Shown in pieces: positions 9,634 through 20,434 of a DNA stretch of 64,000 nt; position 1 is the first letter of the stretch, and the number at the start of each line of letters is the position of its first letter. Both the position numbers and the translations under genes were made by a program. The DNA lies in assembly GCA_001599595.1 (NCBI GenBank), contig BCHH01000004.1, positions 857,914 to 921,913 of the forward strand, in the 5' to 3' direction. The DNA is from Beverwykella pulmonaria (lineage: Eukaryota > Ascomycota > Dothideomycetes > Pleosporales > Melanommataceae). The notes beneath the pieces are model-generated. The model did not search any database and was not told the DNA's origin. It saw only the letters and a list, made by a program, of their open reading frames with translations.

Positions 9634-10755
9634 ATGAAGCTTTTCGAGAGGCGGCGCATCGTTGTAGTGGTCCTTATCTCCGTATTGGTGTCGATTTCGT
9701 TATTAATCACTCTTCAAACCAACGCTATCGAAGCGATCCGTGTGCGCATCGACGAGCACAAGAACAAGAAGGAGGATGCCGCAAAAGAGGAAGAAGACAA
9801 ATATAAACACGTCGAGCGGCCCAGCTACATCGACCTGCCGAGATCAACCAACGACCAGGAAAAGCTAGCCTACGTTACGTTTCTCTCGGGCACAGTCGAC
9901 CAGGATGACGATCTCGAGAAAGACAACTACCTCCAAGCCGTGCGCATCCTTGTATGGCAGCTCGTACACAATCCAGAAACGCGGACCAAACATGACGTCG
10001 TGGTCATGGTAACGCCAACCGTCTCCAAGTCACGTCGCGACCGCCTTCAGAAGGACGGGGCGATTATCTACCCCGTTGAATTCCTACACACCGCGAACGA
10101 CTCATGGATCCAGGCCGAGCAACACCGCTGGGACGACGTCATGACAAAGATGCGCGTGTGGGAAATGACACAGTACAGCCGCATCCTCATGCTCGACGGC
10201 GATATGATGCTGCGCTCATCACTAGATGGTGTCTTCGACGACCCTGGGGCCCAGGTTCTGCAAACAAAGGACATCAAGCAGGTCGGCTACACTGCGCTGC
10301 CTGGCGAAGCGCCGTTGCCGGAAACCTACCTCCTCGCCTCCCTTACTGAAGTCTGGGACAGCTCCCACGATTTCCCGCCCAAGGAAGGAACAGGCCTCAA
10401 AACCATGGGATATATGAACGCAGGCTTCTTCATCATGGCCCCATCATTACCCGCCTTCGAACACTACAAGTCCTTCATGGACATCCCCAACTCTTTCGAC
10501 CCGCGATACCCCGAACAGAACCTCATGAACTTCGCCCACAAATGGACTGGGCCGATGCCTTGGAGGGAGGTCGCATATACATGGAACATTCGGTGCCCGA
10601 CGGAGAACGACTTCGCGAATGGACTTGTGAGCATGCACGAGAAGTGGTGGAAGCAGCCATATCTCTACGAGAATCAGAAGGTGAAGGACTGGCTTTTAAC
10701 GCGCAGATACGAAATGAAGGGCTGGTATGACGCGTGGGATCTCACTCACCAATAA
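9634..10755 (+). CDS. Glycosyltransferase family 8, type II membrane protein
   Basis: Retaining GT-A glycosyltransferase of the glycogenin/GNT1-like GT8 family, predicted in the Golgi. A single exon encodes 373 aa from the ATG at 9634; the longer open frame upstream begins at a non-ATG codon. A short basic N-terminus (KLFERRR) precedes one signal-anchor helix (about residues 9-27), followed by a charged stem rich in K, D and E. The catalytic domain starts near residue 79 (AYVTFLSG) and holds the metal-binding DxD motif LMLDGDMML (DGD at 188-190). MGYMNAGFFIMAP and RYPEQNLMN are the usual later GT8 blocks with the Asn-Ala-Gly loop. Donor and acceptor sugars are unknown. It is convergent with the GT90 gene downstream. 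Confidence 0.88.
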   Translation: MKLFERRRIVVVVLISVLVSISLLITLQTNAIEAIRVRIDEHKNKKEDAAKEEEDKYKHVERPSYIDLPRSTNDQEKLAYVTFLSGTVDQDDDLEKDNYLQAVRILVWQLVHNPETRTKHDVVVMVTPTVSKSRRDRLQKDGAIIYPVEFLHTANDSWIQAEQHRWDDVMTKMRVWEMTQYSRILMLDGDMMLRSSLDGVFDDPGAQVLQTKDIKQVGYTALPGEAPLPETYLLASLTEVWDSSHDFPPKEGTGLKTMGYMNAGFFIMAPSLPAFEHYKSFMDIPNSFDPRYPEQNLMNFAHKWTGPMPWREVAYTWNIRCPTENDFANGLVSMHEKWWKQPYLYENQKVKDWLLTRRYEMKGWYDAWDLTHQ

Positions 10756-11106
10756 TGCGTTATGGCCTAATTTCTTCTGTTCTGCATCTCTATTGTAACG
10801 ATACCCTGTTCATATCATATTTTAGCGAGCTCCGTAGAAATCGAAGTTGAGATAAAGTTCCACGCCTCAGAGTGCCCCTTGAACACCCACGAGCATTTCA
10901 ACCGCTCAATATGATGGTATCGCCTACATTTATGTGTGATGGATTTTGGGAGTGGGTGATCCTCCATAGGTATTTCGGCACAAAGGCGTACACAATACAA
11001 ATTATTTGCCAAAATATATCATCTAGGGTATCGTAATGTATGCAAATGCACTCTTATTTCCAGCAGACGGTACAGTTTTTGTCCTCTTGCTCTACCTTTG
11101 TCTTCC
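10756..11106. other. Convergent 3' region, no gene
   Basis: This lies between the GT8 stop and the GT90 stop, two convergent genes. It presumably holds both 3' UTRs. No coding frame or repeat stands out. Confidence 0.5.
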
Positions 11107-12544
11107 TCACGGAATGACCGAAGGATCCTTGGGCCAGTTCGCGGCAAACGCAGTCCATGGCGTTGCACGCATGACTTTGTTCCCCTTTGCATCGCGCGTG
11201 TACAGTTTCGGCTCGAAGCCTTGCACCGAAGACCACGACCAGAAGAGGCGCCGCCAGTAGCATGTAACCTTTTCACACAATCAGCCAATGTCTGTTTCAT
11301 GAACTCTCACTTTTGCAAATCCTTACTGCAGTGGGTGTCAAATACCGACGGGCAAAAGTCTCATAGCTGTTTCTCGCAATCTCCTCGGCCTCATTGTCGT
11401 GCTTCGTGTAATAGTCCATTGCCGCTTCTAGATTTCGAAAGTTCTCGGCCGCTTCGATGTAGTTGATGTCTGGGCCAGCGAGCCGCATCAGGTGCGTGTG
11501 GATTTCTTGCCACTCTAGAGGGTGCGTGATCATGGCTGAACGGCAAAGTTGAAGATATTTGAGACGCCCGGAGTAGGATGTGCCTTCGGTTTGGACGGTA
11601 AATTTGTATCCACAAAAATCCCTCAAGTTCATGACATCCTTCGTGTGCTCGTCTCTTTCATCATTTATAACCACCGGCTTGATATCACTCCAGCTCTTCC
11701 CCTCACTGACCCTAACCAACTCGCTCCTCAGCTGCGCCATCTTCACCTTGCCCCTCCAGACTACCCTCGGGTCCTTTTTCTCCCAGGGAACCTCACGTTC
11801 AGTATCCCCGATTTCTCGCCGAATGCTGTTCCAGCTCGGCGCATGTGTGTAGTTCCAACTCCAATACGCATAGTTCGGCATCAGCCAGATATCATTATAT
11901 TCGACAGTATCTTGGCGTGTGTATCCAAAGAAGACACCTTTTGCCTTTGATCGACGGGGCAAGTCGTCGAGAGAAAAGGAAAACTCGATGTTTGGGATAG
12001 ATGGGTCGGAGTTGGGGGATGTGGAGAGGGCGCGGTCGATTTGCGCAAGGGTACCGAGGATGCGTTCACGTTCGTTTCCGTTGGCGACGTAGCAGTTTTC
12101 AGGTTGACCAGAATTGACTACGAATAACTGTAGAGAAGTCAGATGGAGTTCGAATAGAGCTTGGCCCCCGTCGCCGAGAGAGGCAAAAGGGAATCCCGGA
12201 ATGGGATATGTACAAACCTCACCCTGGTAGATCATGACCCGAAGCATGCACCGACCTTCCTTGATCTCAATATCTTGCATATGGACCTTGCGACCATTCC
12301 GCCTCTTGACTGCCTTATCCAAACTATGATAGAGCTTGGGGAATGCAGCATCGCACTGATCGTTTCTAAATGTATGCACATTTGAGTGCAAGTCTGCGTC
12401 GAATTTCCAATTCCTCCGAGCATATGATAGATAGCTGCCGTGTGCAGACTGTCTCCACACTGCCCACAGTTGCAAACCTATTATAGAAAAGGAAATGTAA
12501 AAAATAAGATGGGTAAACGAGAGACGGTAACCTTTGAACATCAT
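11107..12544 (-). CDS. Glycosyltransferase family 90 (CAP10/KDEL-type)
   Basis: Predicted Golgi glycosyltransferase of the CAP10 family (beta-xylosyl or O-glucosyl-type transferases). Exons are 12544-12218, 12127-11327 and 11268-11107, giving 429 aa; the 90-nt first intron leaves the frame open and would otherwise insert 30 residues between MIYQGE and LFVVNSG. A signal-anchor helix lies at about residues 10-30. Family blocks seen are LPNYAYWSW-like (MPNYAYWSWNYT), WEKKDPRVVWRGK, FCGYKFTVQTEGTSYSGRLK, LQLCRSAMITHPLEWQE and, after intron 2, TCYWRRLFWSWSSVQ. The GYKFTxxxEG.xxS.RLKY segment is the nucleotide-sugar site. No KDEL is seen at the end (PKDPSVIP). An alternative intron inside the anchor region is possible. 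Confidence 0.88.
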
Positions 12545-14409
12545 TTTAGCATTAGAAACGAGAAAAGCGAGAGACTGGACTGCGATAGACAGAAGAGAAG
12601 AGCAACAGCGACAACCCGAGTCGACGAGAGTCTGAGCAGATCACAGAGTATAGTTAACAAGAGCAAAAATGCATCATTATGGGGCGGTGTGGAGGATATC
12701 AGTTCGAGAAATAAGTGACCGGTTATCTCCCGCGCCTCCCCAATGCAGCAACGACGAGCGGACGCTAGCCAAATACAGCGCCACCCCTTGGTTCAGTCTA
12801 CAATGCCAATGCTCCGCCAGCACTCTCTCGGCCCGCCCAGCTGCCAAGCTGCCTTGTCATCCGCAAGCTCAGGTCGAAATGATAGACTGGTGCTGATGTC
12901 GGTAGGATACGAAAGCCTCAGCCTTGTTGAGAGGACAGAGGGTGGTCCGTACATCACCTATAAAAATTGCCAAGAAGATGACTGAGTTGTACGCAATTCT
13001 ATAATTATGCACATTGGTGCATACGGAATCTGACCAGCTACGCTGTGCTACAACATATTGTGTATAGGCGCGCAACGCCCTGACGGATACGAGCCTACAA
13101 AGAGTTTCATGGACGATGAAGAGATAGGTTAGGGATAGATAATAGCATGATCATTGATAAGAAAAAACAAGGGAGATGGAAGAAGCAATTGCCATCCTAG
13201 TGGGTCCGTTGAAGATTTGTGCCTATTCGCAGCCGGGGAGGCAACTGTGGGCAGGTGGAATGTGAGGAGAACGACCGAATGCACCTCTCCATAGGGACAG
13301 CATTGCGTTCGAAATTTGAAACAGTTGATAAGAGAGACATGGTAGGTGAACGGGGGTTGGATGATACCTGCCCTATGGAGTAAATACCCTAGCTACACCG
13401 AGTTTTCCTCTCCGATATGAGATTTACAGACCCTGGGGGCAAAACCCAAAGCGACTTCGTTGGGTGAATATTGGTGAACATTGTGCAGTGGGCATTGCCT
13501 TAAGACCGTGGATTAATGATGGAAAGGGAAGAGGTTTCATTCAAACCGAGACAAGATCCAAGAAGAGTTAGTCAAGAGCGCCAAGAATCGGTATTGCGAC
13601 TAAGATTCAATTGGCTGGGAACCCTTTACGGCTGCTCGGCCTTCTCCTTCCATGAAAGATTTCCTTAATTATTCGTTAACAGCTATGCACACGTCTGCAA
13701 TGACAAGTCTGGCTTAGCAATGTTAAGTCGCGCAGTCTTAAATTCCTCGTTAACTTCAACGATGCCATTTAATATTCCATCAACTTCCCTTCCAACCGCA
13801 TTCCCATCCTTGCACATCGCCTGCAAGCTCAGTCGATCCCCAATCAGCCGTGGCCCTGTGTCTTGTTTTGGGCTTCACAAATTTGTCCACCATCTTCACA
13901 ATCTCTTCACCATGCACTCCCACCGCAACCATTGGACAGAATAGCTGTAAGTAGGGTATAGGTAGGGGCTATGAAGATGTGCATTGTACAGCTAATATAT
14001 ATATGATTAGCCAGTGGCATATCCACGTGACGGCATGGTGTTCTGGGCTTACACGAACGCTAAAAATTTGTGAAATTACGTACAGTATTTGGCCCGGGTA
14101 GGGAGCTAGGCCGCAAGTCGAAGCTAGTGAGAACTAGTATGGAACGCGATGCCTCGAACTTCCCTGGTCGTGTAGAGCACGTCTCAATAGTCTAATATTG
14201 CTGTATCTTTTGAAATGTCTCTTCATACAATGGCTCACTAATATGGCGGGCTAGAACGCCATTCAATCCTTTCATTTGGCGCTAGCACATGAAACCCGCA
14301 AATCACGTATGAAAGGAGTTTGAGTATGGAGAAAGCCAGGAAATTATTGGGTAATATGGAGGCTGAAAGGGACAAAGTCTGACCCAATCGAAGCGGTGCT
14401 ACAACAGAT
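12545..14409. other. Intergenic, no supported gene
   Basis: This 1.9-kb stretch contains only short frames without recognisable domains. It includes the upstream region of GT90 and the 3' flank of the kinase-fold gene. An AT-rich patch with TATATATATGATTAG lies near 13,995. I found no tRNA-like cloverleaf. Confidence 0.45.
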
Positions 14410-15783
14410 CTAGACTACCTCAGAGCGCTGATTGTACTTCCAATTCCCAGCAACCTGCTCTCTCCACCTATCATTCTTCAAGATTCTCCTCACCCTCGCT
14501 TCCAACCACGCTGTGTTGCCCCAGAATCCCCAGCTCGCCTGGAATCGCAACCAATCCACAAGCGCAGTCTCCCAGTGCATCACAAAGATATCCCAGTCAT
14601 ACTCCATTTTACTCACATCCTTCAAATGAATCCAATACCTCTTTAACAACGCTTTCTCCCCTTGCTGTATCTCCAGTTCCTGTGACACAATGCCATTGGC
14701 ATCTCCAACCAACATGTCGAGAGGAATCGAACAAGTGAATAACTTGGCAAGATCGCATACTCCAAGACCGAGGCCTGTGTACTGGAAATCGTAGAATGCC
14801 ACTTCTTCTCCGGAGACGCTCGTAAATAAATTCTCGCTTTTTACGTCCCCATGTAGGAGTGTCTGGTATTCTTCTGTCGGGCCCCAGCCACTTTCTCGAG
14901 GTGCCAACACATTAGCAACCATGTCAGATATTGAGTCATTGTCTTCTTCCCATTCAGTCAAAGGCTCATTCCATTCCGAGTCGTAGTCTGAGGCGAGATT
15001 TTGGTACTCCTTCCGTCGCGTTGCAAGATAGGTGTACCCTCCATTCAACCACACGCTTTTCCGGGTTGTATCGTTTGAATCATGTGTCATCTCTTCCAAT
15101 GGTGGACGTACGAGTGAGCGGTGATCCAGGTCTTTTACTCGCGGCCACCAAAATCCATGGAAGCCAGATAGCCAATCGAGTGCAGCGTGGACTTGGGTCG
15201 GAGATAGCGCCTCTCGCTTTTCTCCCGCTACTGGATACTGTTGGCGGAGGTCACTTAGAATCATGGCTGTCGTAGAGGTGCCCTCGGGGCGGCGCTCGTT
15301 TATGCTAACAAGGCATTTTGCAACCGGGACCGACGAAGGAAGGAGTGGGGCCAGCTCCGAGTAAAAATATTGTTCCACTTGGTAGCTGAGGATCTTCCGC
15401 AAATGACCCTCGTCATTGTCTTTTGTTGGTGGAGGCGTGATTAGTTTGAGGATGAAGGACTGGGTTTCCTGCGGCGTGGATACGTTGGAGTTCGCTGTTG
15501 ATGTCGACCTTGAGGTTTGGGCTGACGAATCTAGCGATATGTGCGGAGAGGCGGTGAGGTGACATATTTGACCATATCCAGCCCATAATGATTGAATGAC
15601 CTTAAGGGAATGGAGCTGCAGGCCTTTCGAAGCGAGGAGAGAGGAGGCCACTGAGGCAGGAGAAGGTGGAGGGGACATGACAGGGTTTGGTGAGACTGGG
15701 GTGCGATAATTGAGAACAATGAGAACGACGGGCAGACATAGGGCCAGCACAAGCTTCCAGCGGATTGTGAACAAGCGCAGCAT
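14410..15783 (-). CDS. Membrane-anchored APH/choline-kinase-fold protein
   Basis: Single-exon protein of 457 aa with a protein-kinase-like fold of the aminoglycoside phosphotransferase / EcKL type. The open frame extends to 15843 but that codon is GTG; the first ATG is 15783. An N-terminal signal-anchor helix (about residues 11-25, VLALCLPVVLIVL) is followed by a Pro/Ser-rich stem, so the enzyme domain would face the secretory lumen. Kinase motifs visible are the nucleotide loop LWAGYGQI, a strand-3 lysine in FILKLI (K113), the catalytic loop HGDVKSEN (311-318) and the metal-binding aspartate in AFYDFQYTGLG (D332), followed by CDLAKLF. These suggest an active phosphotransferase. The substrate is unknown; the lumenal topology beside two type II glycosyltransferases makes a glycan or secreted small molecule conceivable, which is inference. 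Confidence 0.75.
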   Translation of the reverse strand: MLRLFTIRWKLVLALCLPVVLIVLNYRTPVSPNPVMSPPPSPASVASSLLASKGLQLHSLKVIQSLWAGYGQICHLTASPHISLDSSAQTSRSTSTANSNVSTPQETQSFILKLITPPPTKDNDEGHLRKILSYQVEQYFYSELAPLLPSSVPVAKCLVSINERRPEGTSTTAMILSDLRQQYPVAGEKREALSPTQVHAALDWLSGFHGFWWPRVKDLDHRSLVRPPLEEMTHDSNDTTRKSVWLNGGYTYLATRRKEYQNLASDYDSEWNEPLTEWEEDNDSISDMVANVLAPRESGWGPTEEYQTLLHGDVKSENLFTSVSGEEVAFYDFQYTGLGLGVCDLAKLFTCSIPLDMLVGDANGIVSQELEIQQGEKALLKRYWIHLKDVSKMEYDWDIFVMHWETALVDWLRFQASWGFWGNTAWLEARVRRILKNDRWREQVAGNWKYNQRSEVV

Positions 15784-15849
15784 TGGGCGTGGAAAGTGGC
15801 ACGTGAGTGGCAGGCAGCGGACTGTGCCACGAGGTGCCCTCACTAGCCT

Positions 15850-16440
15850 AATTTAGTCTAGTATCTCAAATCTGTTAACGTTTAAACGTGTGAGGAATAT
15901 GTCCTCGTACCCCGACCTCCACGACGCCTTTGATGCCCCTGGAACTCGTTCCGACATGGAACTGGTATGTTCCTCCATCAAACGCACACGAATCTTTCTC
16001 GACATCATACCACTCATCCGTCTTCTGACCAACCCAATCTTAACAGTTTGCGCCTCCTTTTCTTCGATGAATACTTTCTTGAACCCAACCAGTGTTCTCG
16101 GCGCGGTCTTCAACTCCTTCTTTGCCAATTAAATCGATATACTTGTATGACTACAGTACCCGCAACATTCCCAATATTGGTCACTAGCACGGAAATCGTC
16201 GCCGACCCACACTCTCCGTCTTAATTGCCTAATTTGAGATTATGTCGGTGAGTGCAAATTCCATACCACTCCCACCATATCCGAACCGCTACACAGGTTG
16301 TATGTCATATTTATAGAACCATCAGTGTCCGATCAGCGTGCCGTCACCGTACTCGAGACGATCATTCTCCACGTTAGCAGGAAACCATTTATGGCTCACA
16401 TGGTCTTCGAGATGAAACCACCGTGTACGGCATATATGGC
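15850..16440 (-). pseudogene. GH3 beta-glucosidase C-terminal relic
   Basis: The minus strand encodes the end of a glycoside hydrolase family 3 beta-glucosidase in broken frames. In order from about 16,440: HVSHKWFPANVENDRLEYG, GDGTLIGH-stop-WFYKYDIQPV-stop-RFGYGGS (normally ...GHRWF...P.FPFGYGLS), then the fibronectin III-like domain SATISVLVTNIGNVAGTVV, PRTLVGFKKVFIEEKEAQTV and, after a one-base frame change, DEWYDVEKDS and GTYQFHVGTSSRGIK, ending HIPHTFKR-stop. Two in-frame stops and at least two frame changes show it is dead. The catalytic domain is absent. It faces away from the sugar transporter relic at 16,875. Confidence 0.75.
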
Positions 16441-16874
16441 GGTCACCGTACGTTCAAACAAAAGTCTGTTTACGGATCTGTAAGCAACTCACCGGTACTG
16501 GCTGTCATACGTATGTACAGAACAATTGACCCGTACAGGCTCTTCAAATACTACGGTTTTACGGTATACTTACAGTTAACCACACTGTGCATTAGACCCA
16601 ATTATGGCGAGGGATTTGATAATTGAAAAACAAAGAGGAGAATCTCTTTGGAGCACCATGTTTCCCACCGCCGCTCCTTTAGCCCGTAGCCTAACAACTG
16701 GATTTTCGAAGTTCCGACCCCCTAGTGGTGACTCTGACATGTTCATCATCGGAGCAAGCAACACATGGGCCTGCTTGGATTTCGTTTCCTCGCCTCGGAT
16801 CCGGCCAATCAACTCAATCATGCCTGATCCGAACACCGAGGATAACGGCCTTTAGTCTACGTAGTCGCTAGGTA
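16441..16874. other. Region between two divergent relics
   Basis: This holds short frames only. By position it corresponds to the lost 5' part of the GH3 gene and the old divergent promoter. Around 16,430-16,570 the words ACGGT, CCGTAC and TACGGTTTTACGGTAT recur. Confidence 0.35.
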
Positions 16875-17285
16875 ATGATCGCTTACGACGCCTATTTCCA
16901 CCTCATAACCACGTTCAAGTCGCTGAACACAGCTATTACCTTTGTTGGCACTATTCCAGCAGCGTTGATGGCTGAGCCATCCATTAACTGGAAGGGTAGA
17001 GAGTTCGGCATCTGTCTCTCCGTTATTGTCCAGATCATTAGAGTGGCTCTGCAAGCTTCGGCACAGCATATTACCATGTTTATCATTGGTCATTTCTTCA
17101 TTGGTGCTTGTAGCGGTCTCGCCCAAGTTTTCCCGCGTTTTTGCGTTGGGACTATACTTCACCTGCTGGGCAGTTGGCTCACTGCGGGGTCTGCCCTGGT
17201 GCAAATAATCCCAATCCATATTACAAGAAAAGCAAGGTTGATCACAACAGACTGTTCAGATAAACTCAACATAGGCAAGTCTTGA
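16875..17285 (+). pseudogene. MFS sugar transporter relic
   Basis: An N-terminal/middle fragment of a sugar porter. From an ATG at 16,875 it reads SLNTAITFVGTIPAALMAEP, NWKGREFGICLSVIVQI and ASAQHITMFIIGHFFIGACS followed by GLAQV, matching TM2 to TM4 of lactose/hexose permease-like porters, where the loop motif is normally DRFGRR and the helix end RxxxGxGxG. Directly after GLAQV the frame is lost: LYFTCWAVGSL, the usual later block, is in another frame, and the PESPR-type conserved loop between them is missing. The rest of the protein is absent. This is a dead gene, head to head with the GH3 relic. Confidence 0.7.
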
Positions 17286-17703
17286 AGCAAGTACACGCTG
17301 CTTGAATGGAATAATTCAGCACGGGTGGCTCATCTACATCAAGAAATTTTGTAACGCGTCCGTTACTGTGTTCTGATCCTACAATGGGTACAACTACACG
17401 GATATTGTAAGCTGGAATCGACACTAAACTCACTTCTTATTCTTTATTGATGATTTGGGCATTTAATACTACATGAGGCATTGTTGGGTGGGTAAATGAT
17501 CGATTGTTGCTCCGCCTTTCTTACGTTGTGCTGTGCAACACTTAACAGTGATTAAAGACTCCAAGCTCGGAGGAGGACTAACTCGTACGGTTAGACTCTC
17601 GTTTGGTCTACGTTTCCATGACTTGGGCTAGCAGGCGAAATAGGAAAACCCTGGAGAGAGAAGACTAGGCAAACAAACGTCGGTATCAAGAGTATAACCA
17701 CAA
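17286..17703. other. Intergenic, nothing recognised
   Basis: Between the transporter relic and the 3' end of the dioxygenase gene. No reading frame or repeat can be supported. Confidence 0.5.
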
Positions 17704-18836
17704 CTATACGGATACTGCACCAAGTTCATACCCATTTGCCGATTCCTTTGTCCCGTTCGTCGTTCCATTCGCCTTCTTTACAACCTCGAAATCGACATAA
17801 CTCATCCCACAAATCCACTCAATAACCGGCTCATATAGCAACAACTTCGCCTTACTCCCGGCCATGGCCCCACTCAATGCGACCCAATTCAGGACCTCAT
17901 GACCTCCATGCCCCGCCTCTTTCTCTACCTCCTCATACGTCAGCCCCTTCAACCACTCGGTATCCCCCTTGCAGAACTTGTCTAAAAACTTGCGATCCCA
18001 GTCGGCATTCACTAATGGGTGAGAAGAATTGAGCGGATACTCGTTTTTCTTTGCCATCTCGACTTCGTAGTCGTCAAATTTGACGAAGAGGTCCGGGTTA
18101 TCCTTGAGTACAGATTTGCCGTATGTTTGGTACTCTTTCATAAGGGCGAGGAAGGGATCGGAGGGTGGGTCCCCGGCTTGTGTGGGACTCCAGTAGGGAG
18201 GCCAGTGGGAGAGTCCGCCGGTGCATAGGAAGGCTACACGGATCTCTTCTGGGAGAGCTTTGGCGGCTTTTCGGCAGGCTTCACCGAGGGCATAGGCGCG
18301 CGAGTATCGCATCAGTGGCGGCGTGAAGACGTTGAGGAAGATGGGGACTATGGAGACATTGGGTAAGTTGACTTTCATCAGCACCCATGGCATGAGTAGG
18401 TTATTGCCATACTCCACTGCCCCCGTCCGCGCACAATCAAAGCCCTGGTCTACTAGCGAGTTGATTAAGAGCTCCGCGACTTTCGGGTTTCCAGGGAATT
18501 GTGTTTTCTTGCTGATGCGAAGAGGTTCCATCCATTGGTCTGCCGGGCCTTCATGAACTGGTGCAACTGACACAGCAATCGTGGGCATAAGGTTGCGGTA
18601 GAAGTTCTCGAAGTGGTCGTCCAGAAAGGCGAAGATGACATCAGGCTGAGCGTCTTCGAGTGTAATGCCCAAGTCTCGCGTTGCTTTTTCAGTGGAGGCA
18701 CGTTGTTCGGGAGGTGCAGTCTCTGGGAAGCCGATGGCGCCTGCATGAATGATTAGTGGGTCTCTCCATGGGCGGAGACGACATAAAACACACCTGGGGC
18801 ATGCGAAAGCCCGATTCCAGCAACAATTTTGCCCAT
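17704..18836 (-). CDS. Class III extradiol ring-cleavage dioxygenase (LigB type)
   Basis: Non-heme Fe(II) enzyme that opens catecholic rings next to the hydroxyl pair (family of protocatechuate 4,5-dioxygenase beta subunit and gallate dioxygenase). Exons 18836-18794 and 18740-17704 encode 359 aa. The start MGKIVAGIGLSHAPG places His12 exactly where LigB has its first iron ligand. The second ligand is H57 in FLDDHFENFY. The acidic ligand region is in the C-terminal half (candidates in the TYEEVEKEAG and WVALSGAMAG area). The full LigB core is present, with an Asn/Thr/Gly-rich tail (KKANGTTNGTKESANGYE). No LigA-like alpha domain is fused or adjacent. It is divergent from the NmrA-like gene. The substrate is not determinable from sequence; protocatechuate, gallate or alkyl catechols are options. 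Confidence 0.88.
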
Positions 18837-19237
18837 TACCAACTATGATGTCCTGACTTCAATGTGCCGAATAGGGCGTGGATGACAAAGCGAAATGCGG
18901 GAGAAGAGTGGCGCAATTCGATGGCTGGATGATAAACAGGAAAGCCCGAGATGTTGCAGAACTCAGATGCAGAATATAAACAGACTTACCCTCCTCTAAT
19001 GGCCATCTTGGAACCCCAGCGATCAGATACCGGAACTTAGGGATCTTGAAGAATGCGTGTGTGAGGGGCACTTCGGACATTTACGCTCGCCGCCAAACGC
19101 CTCGCAGTGGACATCGCCGCACAACAACGCAACGCTTTGCTGGTACGCGTCCAGAAGCTACAATCGCCAGCAAGTGACGACCTTGCTCAAAAACGTCGGA
19201 AAACTATCCGCTTGCCCGAGTCCAAACCCACACCACC
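18837..19237. promoter_or_regulatory. Shared divergent promoter of dioxygenase and NmrA-like gene
   Basis: A 401-bp region separates the two ATGs. On the minus strand it includes a small frame starting at ATG 19,080 (MSEVPLTHAFFKIPKFRYLI...) that could be an upstream ORF or an unrecognised small exon ending at a GTAAGT donor near 18,990. I cannot decide between these. Confidence 0.4.
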
Positions 19238-20308
19238 ATGGCCTCATCTCCAGTGCCCTCCAAGGTCCTGCTCTTCGGCGCAACCGGCGTTATCGGAAAA
19301 TACATACTCTCTGCACTCATCTCAGCGCAGCCACCTTTCGAGAAAATCGGCCTGTTTACGTCGCCGGGAACGGCGGAGAGGAAGAGCGAAGACCTTGAGA
19401 AGTTGAAGGAGAAAGGTGTTGAGGTTATAGTTGGCAATGTGAATTCTGAGGTGGATGTGAAGATGGCGTTTCAGGGCAAGTTTAGCCTACCATACCCTGT
19501 TGAGCATTTCACACCTCCTAACCCATTACCACATTGAGTATGCTCATATGTGCTCTAACATCGTGTTCCCATAGGCTTCGACACTGTCGTCTCTGCCCTT
19601 GGCCGCAATGTCATCCTGACCCAAATCCAACTCCTCGACCTGGCCGAGGCCACTCCCAACATCCACACCTTCTACCCCTCTGAATACGGCACCGACATCG
19701 AATATTCACCTTTGTCTGCCTTTGAAAAACCACACCAACTCAAGCTCCAAGTGCGAAAGCACATACGAGACCACATTTCGCGGCTCAACGTCACGTATCT
19801 CGTGACCGGCCCGTACTCGGATCTGTACATTGGGAAATTGAACGGGGATCTAGTAACAGCAGGTTCCTTCGATGTTAAAAACAAAAAGGCGACATTACTT
19901 GGGACAGGTAATGAGAAAGTTAGTTTCACAACCATGCACGACGTTGGCGTTCTCCTCGTCTCCGCCCTCAAAACACCCGTTACCACCTCCCCACGCATCC
20001 TGAAAGTAAATTCCTTCACCACAACGCCCGCTGCCATCCTGTCCGAATTCGAGAAACAAACAAACTCGAAATGGATTGTAGACTATACGTCGTTAGATTC
20101 GTTACGACAGCAAGAGAATGAGGCGTGGGAGAGCAAGAGTCCAGTAGCAACAGTGTTCACGCTGAGGCGGATCTGGACGGAGGGAGGCACGCTGTATGAG
20201 GAGAGGGACAATGGGAAGATTGGGGAGCCAATGTTGGAGACCCTAGAGGGGCAGGTAAGAAAGGCGGTGGAGAGTGAGGTCAATGGGTTTCAGAGTGGAG
20301 AGCTATAG
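19238..20308 (+). CDS. NmrA-like / isoflavone reductase-like NAD(P)-binding protein
   Basis: Atypical short-chain dehydrogenase of the NmrA/PCBER group: a soluble Rossmann protein that is either an NADPH-dependent reductase or a redox-sensing regulator. Exons 19238-19475 and 19575-20308 encode 323 aa. The nucleotide loop is [15 protein letters not shown] (residues 10-24). Downstream blocks are [21 protein letters not shown] and [13 protein letters not shown], followed by the substrate domain. The intron has a GC donor (GCAAGT) with an AG acceptor: only this choice joins AFQG-FDTVV in frame, and GCAAGT is the known consensus for GC-AG introns. Its position between a ring-cleaving dioxygenase and an aldolase-fold enzyme suggests a catabolic reductase role, which is inference. 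Confidence 0.87.
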
Positions 20309-20434
20309 TAGAGAAGAGCAATTGAAGTAGCAGCAGCAAAGACTTGTTGTATTAAGCCTTGCTTGCGCGACACTTATCTAGCATGGAAAACTTTGCGATT
20401 TTGATACACGAAACTTCCATCTGAGTGACATCGC

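Noticed and set aside
10104..10730. Several overlapping frames inside the GT8 gene
   Set aside because: Shadows of the real coding frame without independent motifs.
15784..15843. 20-residue extension of the kinase-fold protein
   Set aside because: The first codon is GTG. The ATG at 15,783 is the first true start and directly precedes the anchor helix.
18859..19080. 73-codon minus-strand gene upstream of the dioxygenase
   Set aside because: Not recognised; it is as likely to be an upstream ORF or 5' UTR sequence. Mentioned only in the promoter entry.
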